A stretch of 64,000 nucleotides of DNA from Idiomarina fontislapidosi (GTDB lineage Bacteria; Pseudomonadota; Gammaproteobacteria; Enterobacterales; Alteromonadaceae). The stretch's first letter is position 1, and each line of letters begins with the position of its first letter. Below the pieces are notes generated by a model. The model did not search any database, was not told the DNA's origin, and saw only the letters and a program-made list of their open reading frames with translations. Of the stretch, positions 1 to 7,540 are shown one piece after another. The stretch spans positions 1 through 64,000 of the forward strand of contig NZ_QJST01000002.1 of assembly GCF_003226255.1 (NCBI RefSeq), read 5' to 3'. A program made the position numbers and the translations under genes.

Positions 1-362
1 CCGCCATAAAAGTCAGCCAATACATAATTGTAAATCCACTCGTGACTGACTGGATAGCCTATTCGGGTGCAGATAGCCGATATTTGCTCCGGGCTCCAGT
101 CCATCTCGAGCATCAGCTCTACAGCGTTTCGCGTATTCTCGCAAACCCTTTTGGGCTTTGGCTTTAAACGCCGTTTTAGCGTGCGCTCTTGAGCCAGTTG
201 AGGGTCATAAGACCCACATAAACAGTTGTTACGTCGCAACTCTCGATGGACGGTCGAGGGCGCAATATTCAGCTTTCTTGCAATCTCTCGTTGTGAAAAT
301 TCTTCTGAGAGCAACGCAGAAATCTGGTATCGTTGTCCCTCGGTCAGCTGCCGATAACTCAT
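1..362 (-). mobile_element. IS30-family transposase, N-terminal part (cut by window edge)
   Basis: Reading the minus strand from an ATG gives 120 codons without a stop up to the window edge. The protein starts MSYRQLTEGQRYQISALLSE, followed by a helix-turn-helix of the HTH_38 type (QREIARKLNIAPSTVHRELRRN). A second conserved block, DWSPEQISAICTRIGYPVSH, comes near the edge. This N-terminal order is typical of IS30 transposases, which use a DDE catalytic domain that would lie outside this window. The insertion-sequence end should fall between the start codon and about base 445, but I could not define its inverted repeat because the partner end is not present. The element abuts a short orphan gene that it may have truncated. 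Confidence 0.85.
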
Positions 363-445
363 GTTAGAGCTCACTTTTTTTGGTCGAAAAGTAAGACTAC
401 CACATGTGGGTAGCTGACCTCCTTCCGACCTATCCCATTACATGA

Positions 446-760
446 GTGTTGCGGTTATTATCTGAATTCAGGAAATCCTTTATACGCTACTATGTTGACT
501 ACCAAAAACTAGAGTCTCAATTTTCTCTGTATGACGGTTCACACCGAGAGCTCGAGCAGCTTATAAAAAATAATATGAATGATTCAGGTTCTTATGAACA
601 CGTTCAGACGAGATACAGTGTAGTTAAAGATGGAGAAGACTCACACGTCGCATTGGTAACCGAGTTTCGAGGAGCTAATGCGTTTGGTGGTATTGTGAAA
701 CAAACAATTCATGCTAAAGCCGATCTCCAGACTGGAGAAATAATTGAAATTATCCAATAA
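446..760 (+). CDS. Short orphan protein, possibly the remnant of a longer gene
   Basis: 104 codons from a GTG. I do not recognise the family. The C-terminal half is the protein-like part: it has RYSVVKDGEDSHVALVTEFR followed by GANAFGGIVKQTIHAKADLQ, a charged beta-rich pattern without membrane segments. The N-terminal 25 residues are less convincing. An ATG four bases upstream in another frame opens only seven codons, so the true 5' end may have been lost. It lies right behind the end of the IS30 element, which supports truncation by insertion. It may still be expressed from a start at or downstream of the GTG. No clear ribosome binding site was found. Confidence 0.5.
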   Translation: MLRLLSEFRKSFIRYYVDYQKLESQFSLYDGSHRELEQLIKNNMNDSGSYEHVQTRYSVVKDGEDSHVALVTEFRGANAFGGIVKQTIHAKADLQTGEIIEIIQ

Positions 761-905
761 GTTAAACAATAAGGCTACCCTTAATATTAAGGGGTGGCCA
801 CTTTTTTCAAATGGCAACCAGCTAATTTGGTCAAGAGGTTGCAAAAATATGCGAGTAGGTTAGTTTATTTGTATAAAAATTCCACTAACCATGGAATGGC
901 ATTAA

Positions 906-2750
906 ATGAAACTCTCTAACGTTCTCTCGACAGTCAATCAATTTGAGAAATCCAAGTTTATTAACTTCCTAGATCGTATTTGTTCGGAGGCGAGTGCGCA
1001 CGATAAAGAGCTCGCAAAGCAATTTAAGAATCTTGACGGTCAAATTAAGAACGCATCGAGTGGCGAGGTAACTCAGTTATTTAAGCTAGCACTGCCGCTT
1101 TATCAGAAAGAAGTAAAGTCACAACTGGCACTCAGTGGAGCACAGGCCGCACTTTTAGTAAATATTCTGAGCAGAGATGGAAATTGTGTAGCTCGTGTAT
1201 CTTGGATTGAACAATTATACGCTCGAGAATGGAAACAAATTGATGCACAAGCAAAAGAGCTGCAGACGTTTTTTACAAGCACTGACAAATCAGATGCGTA
1301 TGATGAACCTAAACGCCTTGCAATATATCATGCGTGTTTATACGAAGCGCTTCACAATGACGAGAGGGTGAATAGAGAGGGGAAAATCACCGATGAAGAA
1401 CGCGGGATTTTAAACGTACTTGCTCATAAGCTTGATGTTACAGCTGATAACCGCGTTGCTATTGAGCATTTGATCGATCCAATACCAAAAACTGGCGTAG
1501 CAGAATGCTTAAACCAGCTACGAGAAATCGGTATTGTTTTTGTTTCGAAGAAGCATCAAACGGTCTATGTCCCTGACGAAATTGTTGCCTTGTTGCACCG
1601 TATTCAGTCCAAGGAACTGGCTGACAAGCATCTACTCAGAATTTTAAGAACCTTTTCAGATGCTGAACTTTCAAATGTTTTAAAGAACCATGATAAACGG
1701 ATTCGTGGCGTCGACCGTGAAGACAAAATAGATACGGTTTTCAAAATGGGCTTATCCGTCAGCGATATTTTATGCAAGGACATGCATAATGAGCAGACGG
1801 CTCTCCCAGAAAGAAAAGATCGTCTGAAGCTACTGATTGATGACTTGCAACTTGCTGTAAATAAGTTGGGTTCTACGCTAGAAGAGCGGTGTAGTCTTAT
1901 TATCCAGTCATTAAACTCATCAGCGGAGCATGAGTTTAATATTCTGTCCGCGACGGGTTATAAGTCACTTTTTGCTACGCTCAGTCAACATATGCCAAAG
2001 CTGCCGGCGATGTTAAAAACTGAGTTCGAGCTAGAGCCTAACCAAGAAATTGATGTTGAGAAGCTCAGAGCTTTAGCAATAACGCCTTACGATATTCTGT
2101 TTATGCTATCTAACGATCAAATTAAGGCACTGAAGTCGGAAATGTGCATTAGTCGCCGAGGTGACGCAAGGCAGGTTATCTTAGAGAGTTTCGCAGATGC
2201 AACGGATAAGTTAGTCGAGAACTATGAGGCTCTTGCCCGAAGAGATCTAGCTGAGTTAAAGCAAAAAAATATAGAAATTGCAGAGGCAGATATTGGTGTT
2301 AAGTTCGAAGAAGTCACAAAGGCTATATTCGAAGAGTTAGGGTTAGTCGTTGATGAGGATCTGCGACGAGACATTAATACTGCGAAGGACAAGGCTGATA
2401 TTTTGTTATCGCTCAGCGAGGACGATATTATCATTGGTGAAGCGAAAACTTCTAAAAAAGGGGATTTTGCTAAATACTCAACAACCTCGAGGCAAGTAAA
2501 GGCCTATGTTTCACGCTGTGAAGCGGTGGGCAAACGCGTTGCCCAAGTGCTTATTGTTGCACCTAGTTTCTCGAATGACTTTGTTGAATCAGCTGAAATG
2601 GATACAGAGGTCAACATTTCTCTTCTGGAAGCTTCGGGACTAAAGAAAATACTGGAAGCGCATAAATCGCGCCGTAACCCTAAGTTTTCTGCCAAGCTAT
2701 TTACTAAAGGCGGGCTATTAAAAGCAGACTTGATAGCAAAAAATATTTAG
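906..2750 (+). CDS. Large orphan protein with TerB-like segment and C-terminal PD-(D/E)XK nuclease motif
   Basis: 614 residues, cytoplasmic, with no signal peptide or membrane segment. Residues about 138-190 look like a TerB-type helical domain with an acidic EF-hand-like turn (NDERVNREGKITDEERGIL). Residues about 251-285 and 402-430 are two similar short helical blocks that resemble SAP-type DNA-binding motifs; this is a weak call. Residues about 464-580 carry a restriction-endonuclease-like core: a helix with E468/E469, then D498 in KADILL, a beta strand, and E512-A-K514 in IIIGEAKTSKKG, which is the D...ExK pattern of PD-(D/E)XK nucleases. I infer a DNA-targeting nuclease, perhaps in defence. 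The gene is visibly AT-richer than the housekeeping genes to the right and sits next to an IS30 element, which suggests transfer. It has no obvious partner gene. No experimentally known homologue is recognised. Confidence 0.85.
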   Translation: MKLSNVLSTVNQFEKSKFINFLDRICSEASAHDKELAKQFKNLDGQIKNASSGEVTQLFKLALPLYQKEVKSQLALSGAQAALLVNILSRDGNCVARVSWIEQLYAREWKQIDAQAKELQTFFTSTDKSDAYDEPKRLAIYHACLYEALHNDERVNREGKITDEERGILNVLAHKLDVTADNRVAIEHLIDPIPKTGVAECLNQLREIGIVFVSKKHQTVYVPDEIVALLHRIQSKELADKHLLRILRTFSDAELSNVLKNHDKRIRGVDREDKIDTVFKMGLSVSDILCKDMHNEQTALPERKDRLKLLIDDLQLAVNKLGSTLEERCSLIIQSLNSSAEHEFNILSATGYKSLFATLSQHMPKLPAMLKTEFELEPNQEIDVEKLRALAITPYDILFMLSNDQIKALKSEMCISRRGDARQVILESFADATDKLVENYEALARRDLAELKQKNIEIAEADIGVKFEEVTKAIFEELGLVVDEDLRRDINTAKDKADILLSLSEDDIIIGEAKTSKKGDFAKYSTTSRQVKAYVSRCEAVGKRVAQVLIVAPSFSNDFVESAEMDTEVNISLLEASGLKKILEAHKSRRNPKFSAKLFTKGGLLKADLIAKNI

Positions 2751-2830
2751 CCAAAAGGCTGATAAATCGAGCCATTGATAATGGCGATAACTTTGGTAGC
2801 ACTTAATCTTAAGTTGTGAATCGATTGTGG

Positions 2831-2851
2831 ACTTGCGCCAAAGGCGCAAGT
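2831..2851. repeat. REP-like palindrome, copy 1
   Basis: Perfect 9-base inverted repeat with an AAA loop (ACTTGCGCC AAA GGCGCAAGT). The reverse strand reads GTAA followed by the hairpin. A second element with the same core, CGCC-AAA-GGCG, lies near base 35243 and is headed by GTAG on its reverse strand. Two degenerate repeats of GCAAGTTA follow downstream of this copy before the next gene. It could also act as a transcription terminator for the flanking convergent genes, although no T-run follows. Confidence 0.6.
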
Positions 2852-2909
2852 TACGGGTCGAGGGCGAAATTTACAGGGGAAAGCCGCAAGTTACGGCCAA
2901 AGAAGCAAG

Positions 2910-3584
2910 TTATTCCTCAAACACCAAGCCATCGGGATCGGCGCCTAGCTCTTTTAATGCGTCCATTATGCCGTTGTTGAATGCATCGGGGCCGCAGACG
3001 TAAAAGTGCTGGTTAAAGTGGTTGATATGCTCGTTTAGAAAGGCTTTATCGATGTGTCCATCGATAAACAGGTGATCGCCGTTTGGTTTTTCGTGCGTGA
3101 TGACATTGATGAATTGATCACCGAGTATTTGCTCGAATTCCTCTTTCAAAATAATGTCTTTTTCACCGCTATTCGAGAAGATGAGTCGGTTATTGCCAAT
3201 TTCACCTTTGCGTGCCAAATCGCGAAAAATAGCGATAAATGGCGTGACACCTGCGCCACCTGCGATAAATGTACCTTCGCCTTTGTATTCGATGGCACCC
3301 CAAGGGTCTTCGATAATTAGCGAATCGCCTTTTTGCAACTGACCAATTTGTTCTGTGACGCCATCATGATCGGGATACACCTTAATCACAAACTCGAGCC
3401 ACGGATCGCTGTTGAGCGACGTGAAAGTAAACGGGCGTTTCTCATCGCGCCAACCTTCTTTATCGATCGCGACCTCGGTAGCTTGTCCCGGGGTGAAATT
3501 ATAATCGTCCGGCTTTTCTAATCGAATCCGTCTCACGTTGTGAGTGACTTCGGTAACATCGTTTACTTTTAATGTATGGCTCAT
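2910..3584 (-). CDS. FAD/NAD(P)-dependent oxidoreductase of the ferredoxin reductase family
   Basis: 224 residues with the two-domain layout of ferredoxin-NADP reductase-like flavoproteins. Residues about 1-100 form the FAD-binding barrel, with the signature RPFTFTS. From about residue 105 comes the nucleotide-binding domain, with GGAGVTPFIAIFRDL and the closing YVCGPDAF motif. It lacks a [2Fe-2S] domain, so electrons must pass to a separate partner protein, which I cannot name. A GAGGT ribosome site sits just ahead of the ATG. The gene is a single unit; its upstream neighbour on the same strand is a Kelch remnant. The family is confident, the physiological substrate unknown. Confidence 0.88.
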   Translation of the reverse strand: MSHTLKVNDVTEVTHNVRRIRLEKPDDYNFTPGQATEVAIDKEGWRDEKRPFTFTSLNSDPWLEFVIKVYPDHDGVTEQIGQLQKGDSLIIEDPWGAIEYKGEGTFIAGGAGVTPFIAIFRDLARKGEIGNNRLIFSNSGEKDIILKEEFEQILGDQFINVITHEKPNGDHLFIDGHIDKAFLNEHINHFNQHFYVCGPDAFNNGIMDALKELGADPDGLVFEE

Positions 3585-3652
3585 GGTTTACCTCAATCTT
3601 TTTATAAGTGTCTATTATTTGTACACGAGATAAACCATGAAAAAGATCAAAA

Positions 3653-4018
3653 TTACTCAACCGCCATATCAAACACTTGTACTGTGTCTAGAAACGGACC
3701 TCGGCTACCTGTGTTGCCGCCAATCACATAAATGCTGTCGTTAAATACTACGGCGGCAGTGTGACGTCGTCCGATATAGGGCAAATTCGTCGGTGTCCAC
3801 GTTTGGTTAGTGCTGTCATATTTGAGTGCACGACTCAACGCCTCGTAATCGCCAAAGCTATACAGGTCACCTTGGTAGTTCACGACAGGATGAGCGCTCG
3901 TCACATCGGGAAGGTCAGTTAAAAAGTACCAACTGTCTTTGCTTAAGTTGTAGCATGCCGCTTTTGGCCATACTTGTACATCGTTGCAGACGCCGTTCCT
4001 CCGGTTAGATTTACCATG
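3653..4018 (-). pseudogene. Kelch-repeat protein remnant (5' end missing)
   Basis: An open frame on the minus strand runs from an in-frame stop at 4019-4021 to the terminal stop and has no good start codon at its head. It contains Kelch-like blocks: CYNLSKDSWYFLTDLPDVT, then NYQGDLYSFGDYEAL, KYDSTNQTWTPTNLPYIGRR and AVVFNDSIYVIGG. These give roughly two and a half blades of a beta-propeller, whereas intact Kelch proteins usually have five to seven. The frame begins a few bases after the stop of the pirin gene, so deletion or recombination has probably removed the first part. A GTG at 3904 could start an 83-residue product, but it would not form a complete propeller. Confidence 0.7.
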
Positions 4019-4027
4019 TCATCGATT

Positions 4028-4939
4028 TCAAGGCAAAGGCACAAAATCCTCGGCATCGCCGGGGATTTTTGGGAACGCCTGTTGCTGCCAACGTTCTTTG
4101 GCTGCTTCAAGCAGTTCTTTGTTACTCGCCACAAAGTTCCAATACATATACCGTGTGCCAATTGCGTCGCCGCCAACGAGTACAAGGTGGCTGTCAGCCA
4201 GCGTCGTGAGCGCGACACCCGTCGTATCACCAAATACACCCATATGGTGTTCAGCGAGTTCAGCTTTATTCACTTGTACTGAGCCTTTAACAACGTAGAC
4301 CGCAAGCTCTTGTGCTTTGGGTAAAGCGAAGGTTTCGCCCGCTGCTAAATTAACCTCGATATAGAGTGTGTTTGAGAATGTCTTGACCGGTGAGGTCTTG
4401 CCATAGGCTTCACCGATCAATATTTTCGCATTGCCGCCTGTGATATCTGCTGAGGGGAGTTCGGCTTCGTCGTAGTGGTGAAAGCTGGGATCGCATTGTT
4501 CGTCGGCCTCGGGCAGCGCGAGCCATAGTTGCAACCCGTGCGCGCGGTGGGGCTGTTGTTTGACTTCCGGCGGTTGGCGCTCCGAATGCACGATGCCATG
4601 ACCTGCTACCATCAAGTTGATGTCACCGGGCTTAACTGTGACATCGGTGCCGAGTGAATCCTTGTGCTGCAACTCGCCTTCAAACAAGTAAGTAACCGTT
4701 GCCAAACCAATATGTGGGTGAGGGCGCACGTCGATGCCTTCATCCTTGGCAAAGTCCGCAGGCCCCATATGATCAAAAAACACCCATGGTCCCACTGACT
4801 TCATGCCGCGCGACGGCAAAATACGCTTCACTTCAAACCCACCGATATCACGTCCCCGCGGATCGATAATGCGTTTTAACGCCTCACACCCCGATATCGC
4901 TTTACACTCACCCTCTAAAGATTTGGCTAGATTGCTCAT
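4028..4939 (-). CDS. Pirin family protein
   Basis: 303 residues with the bicupin layout of bacterial pirins. The N-terminal cupin shows WVFFDHMGPADFA, the metal-site region RPHPHIGLATVTYLFEGEL and GHGIVHSERQPPE; the histidines and glutamate of these blocks bind the iron in characterised pirins. The C-terminal cupin is more diverged. Family roles vary, including quercetin 2,3-dioxygenase activity and redox-dependent regulation, so I do not assign a substrate. The start gives a full-length family member. It is the only intact gene of this short minus-strand group; the Kelch remnant lies immediately downstream. Confidence 0.93.
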   Translation of the reverse strand: MSNLAKSLEGECKAISGCEALKRIIDPRGRDIGGFEVKRILPSRGMKSVGPWVFFDHMGPADFAKDEGIDVRPHPHIGLATVTYLFEGELQHKDSLGTDVTVKPGDINLMVAGHGIVHSERQPPEVKQQPHRAHGLQLWLALPEADEQCDPSFHHYDEAELPSADITGGNAKILIGEAYGKTSPVKTFSNTLYIEVNLAAGETFALPKAQELAVYVVKGSVQVNKAELAEHHMGVFGDTTGVALTTLADSHLVLVGGDAIGTRYMYWNFVASNKELLEAAKERWQQQAFPKIPGDAEDFVPLP

Positions 4940-5036
4940 AATGGCTCCAATGTTACGCGCGGTATTAAGTCAATTTGTTAAACCTAACCGATCTCTGTAT
5001 AGTTCGCCAAAACAATAACTTAAAAGATATTCAAAA

Positions 5037-5801
5037 ATGATTGCTATGCACATGACCCTTTCAGGTCGCCTTATTCCGCCGCTCGGTATGTTTGCTTTGT
5101 TGGGTTTAGCTGTCGCGATAGGTGCAGGTGCATCGATATACGCCGCCGATTGGCTCGTTTACCCCATGCAATGGACAGCAGAGTTTTTGTATACCGTTGA
5201 GCTCATGTTCAGTAGTTTACTGCATTTAGCTGGTTTAACGGATGATATTTCGGGGTCGTATTACTCATTTGCGCGAGAAGAAAACGCCGGTATTTTTGCT
5301 GGTAGCCTGTATATTGCGACCGAGATCCTGTACTTAGTCGCTGTAGTCGTGTTGGCAACGCGCGCAGCGGTCGAAACACAGGCTAAGTCGGCAAAGTCGA
5401 CTGCTCCTAAAAAGTCGGTCTCGCTGTATTTACTGTTGAACATTGCGTACACCGTTGCCTTTTTCTACTGGATAATGTTCGACCTTCAATACGCGCGGAA
5501 CTACCAAGAGGCGTTGTTAGGGCCCTTGCGCGAGCAGGCAAACAACCTGTCTAGCATATTTATCGCGACGTGGAGTTGGAAACTCATCTTGTTTATCCCG
5601 CTGCAGTTGGCACTGATTATCGGTGTTTGGCGTAATAGCCCTTGGTTTAAAACGCTTTTTGCTAGTTATCTACTATTTGATGTGGCGTATTACGGCTTGC
5701 TGACGGGTTTAACAACAAGTTCACATTCGGGTTTATTTGTCAGCATTGTCGCATTATTATTGTTTACGCCGTATTTGTTGACCTCACAAAAACGAGGCTG
5801 A
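5037..5801 (+). CDS. Multi-pass inner membrane protein of unknown function
   Basis: 254 residues with five or six predicted membrane segments, at about residues 12-36, 90-110, 128-148, 176-196, 202-220 and 228-248. A basic loop (QAKSAKSTAPKKS) near residue 120 would face the cytoplasm. I recognise no conserved motif or family. It is transcribed alone, divergently from the pirin gene and convergently with the DUF3037/HipA-like pair, with which it shares an intergenic hairpin. An ATG-initiated start three codons later is equally possible. Confidence 0.8.
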   Translation: MIAMHMTLSGRLIPPLGMFALLGLAVAIGAGASIYAADWLVYPMQWTAEFLYTVELMFSSLLHLAGLTDDISGSYYSFAREENAGIFAGSLYIATEILYLVAVVVLATRAAVETQAKSAKSTAPKKSVSLYLLLNIAYTVAFFYWIMFDLQYARNYQEALLGPLREQANNLSSIFIATWSWKLILFIPLQLALIIGVWRNSPWFKTLFASYLLFDVAYYGLLTGLTTSSHSGLFVSIVALLLFTPYLLTSQKRG

Positions 5802-5820
5802 CCTTTTTACGAGTCAGCCT
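5795..5820. terminator. Intergenic hairpin between convergent genes
   Basis: Perfect 8-base stem (AGGCTGAC / GTCAGCCT) around a 10-base loop, overlapping the stop codon of the membrane-protein gene and lying 12 bases beyond the stop of the DUF3037 gene. The T-content after the stem is modest on both strands, so it may act in both directions. Confidence 0.55.
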
Positions 5821-5831
5821 GCGTTTATGAT

Positions 5832-6632
5832 TTAACTTTGCGCAAAAGTTAGAATAGCATTTTCATCATTGACGTTTGCTACCAATAGTTTATGCATTTT
5901 TGCGGCATTGATCGCATCGGTATAGGCTGTATAAAATTCGTTTTTAGTTGGTTTCTCTACAGCTAAAAGCATGCAATTACTAATTATTATACCTTCGTTG
6001 TTTAAACGCGTAAGTCTGTCGACCCACTGTTTGGTATGCTCATAAGCCGCCAAGGGGGTTTTACGTTCAAACGCAATTGGCTTGATAGCCTCTAAACCTT
6101 TGTTGGTTTTTCGAACGAAAGGTAATCGGAAAGAGCCTAGATTAGTGTTTAGCTCTTTTTGTCCGAAACCAGAAATATTCTTGGTTTTGAACAATGTTCG
6201 AATATTTCGCTCCAACACGGTTTCGCGATACTGTTCAGTTAAGAAACGACGTTCAACATAATGTTCAAAAAGGTTATTCAGCTTCTCATCAACATTGTTG
6301 ACTATAGCTGTACTTACTTTACCAAAGTAAACCACGCCTTCGCGGTGGCGAGTTAGTTCATCAAATAGATCGGCTGTTCTTTTACCTGGATTTTCATAAG
6401 CGAACTGCTTTAAACGGTTTAATTCTGCGTTGACCATCTCAATTGCTTTACCAAATAGACGACCGTCAAGGTCATCAAAAAATTGGTTTATTCGAGCAAA
6501 CCGTTTTCTAGCAAGTTTAAACTCTATTTTACCCTTATCAGGTGCACACACTACTATACCGATATTCGCAAACTCCTGAGTCTCTGCAAACGGCATGAAA
6601 CGCACAGTAGCGTACATACATAGTGTTTTCAT
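5832..6632 (-). CDS. DUF3037-family protein, partner of the HipA-like kinase
   Basis: 266 residues, cytoplasmic. The first 130 residues match the pattern of DUF3037: MYATVRFMPFAETQEFANIG, then IVVCAPDKGKIEFKLARKR and a helix around residues 45-80. In this family DUF3037 genes are commonly found beside a small HipA-like kinase gene, exactly as here. Its start overlaps the stop of the kinase gene in an ATGA arrangement, so the two are translationally coupled and probably act together. The molecular function of DUF3037 is not established; a role as a regulator or substrate of the kinase is inference. The pair is AT-rich compared with the genes to its right. Confidence 0.82.
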   Translation of the reverse strand: MKTLCMYATVRFMPFAETQEFANIGIVVCAPDKGKIEFKLARKRFARINQFFDDLDGRLFGKAIEMVNAELNRLKQFAYENPGKRTADLFDELTRHREGVVYFGKVSTAIVNNVDEKLNNLFEHYVERRFLTEQYRETVLERNIRTLFKTKNISGFGQKELNTNLGSFRLPFVRKTNKGLEAIKPIAFERKTPLAAYEHTKQWVDRLTRLNNEGIIISNCMLLAVEKPTKNEFYTAYTDAINAAKMHKLLVANVNDENAILTFAQS

Positions 6633-7336
6633 GTTATCTGCCTCCAGAAGCTATCTTCAAATATTTGATCCAATATTAACCGAATTTGACTAAAGTAGTC
6701 ATCACTTGGTTCCCAGTCTTTTGGGACTTCCTTAAATATTTGGTCGATTTTATCGATGCAAGAATCAGCTTTTGATTGAAAATAGTCTTTTGAAGGCAGG
6801 TTACGTTGCTCAATCCAAGCGTCTGAACCCAAATGAGAGCTTTTAAACTCATCTAGTTTGAAATTCATATCAAAGGCCAAATTATGATCCAACGCCCAAA
6901 ATTTGGTTTCTGCAGGTTGGTAGAAAAGGTTTGGGTTGCCACCTATAGCTGACAGGGTTCGATCTTCATTACGGACCCATAGGTCGAAGATAAATAATTC
7001 TGAAGCCAATGACTTTCCTTGATTGGTAAGTAACTGGTACGTAATGGGTTGTAACCCTTCAATGAATTCTGATGCAAATGCGACTCCCTCGCCAAGAGAG
7101 TTGCTAGCAGCATCATTGTATCTGAGAAGAAGGTGATCGATATAAGCAGTCTCAAATTGAGGTACGGGTAGCCCAAATAGTCTAGCAAGGTGGGCACTGA
7201 TGAACTCAGCAATCAGCTGTCGATTCGTGGTAGCCTGACCTTTTACTACGTAGCTCTTCCCATCATCTGCTAAGCAAAGGAAAGGGTTTGTTGCACCTTG
7301 TTCGATGGGTCTTAGAATGTCAGTTATTTCAATCAT
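6629..7336 (-). CDS. Compact HipA-like kinase (HipA_2 type)
   Basis: 235 residues, about half the length of HipA toxins such as E. coli HipA (about 440 residues), with no HipA N1 domain. Visible kinase features are K32 in KSYVVKGQ (probable ATP-contacting lysine), the catalytic-loop segment FIFDLWVRNEDRTL with D125 as likely base, NPNLF near 134-138, and D150 in WALDHNLAFD as probable magnesium ligand. This matches the small HipA-like kinases that occur with DUF3037 proteins. It is the first gene of the pair and shares an ATGA overlap with the DUF3037 gene. No HipB-like DNA-binding antitoxin is encoded nearby, so a classic HipBA module is not supported. The substrate is unknown. Confidence 0.82.
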   Translation of the reverse strand: MIEITDILRPIEQGATNPFLCLADDGKSYVVKGQATTNRQLIAEFISAHLARLFGLPVPQFETAYIDHLLLRYNDAASNSLGEGVAFASEFIEGLQPITYQLLTNQGKSLASELFIFDLWVRNEDRTLSAIGGNPNLFYQPAETKFWALDHNLAFDMNFKLDEFKSSHLGSDAWIEQRNLPSKDYFQSKADSCIDKIDQIFKEVPKDWEPSDDYFSQIRLILDQIFEDSFWRQIT

Positions 7337-7540
7337 AGACAGTCGTTTTTCTCCAGTAACGGATTTTACCGTACCCCTTAATTATATGAATAACAAACTA
7401 ATTCGGCTTTTCTTTGTTAGCTTTACTTTAATACAGAAATAAATCATCCTAGCGTAAAAATGATAGCGTAAAGCAATACAGTGTCTTCTTATTTTAGATA
7501 TGTTTGCAAAAATGTTAGCGCTGCTTGAAACTGGCAAACC

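Noticed and set aside
158-367. 69-codon open frame on the plus strand
   Set aside because: It lies antisense to the IS30 transposase, whose helix-turn-helix is clear on the minus strand.
3943-4282. Several overlapping 98-104 codon frames on both strands
   Set aside because: They are shadows of the pirin gene and the Kelch remnant, with no protein-like pattern.
6943-7212. 89-codon frame on the minus strand
   Set aside because: It is a shifted frame inside the HipA-like kinase gene, whose motifs are intact.
6629-7336. Reading the HipA-like gene as part of a HipBA toxin-antitoxin module
   Set aside because: No HipB-like helix-turn-helix gene is adjacent, and the protein is about half the length of HipA.
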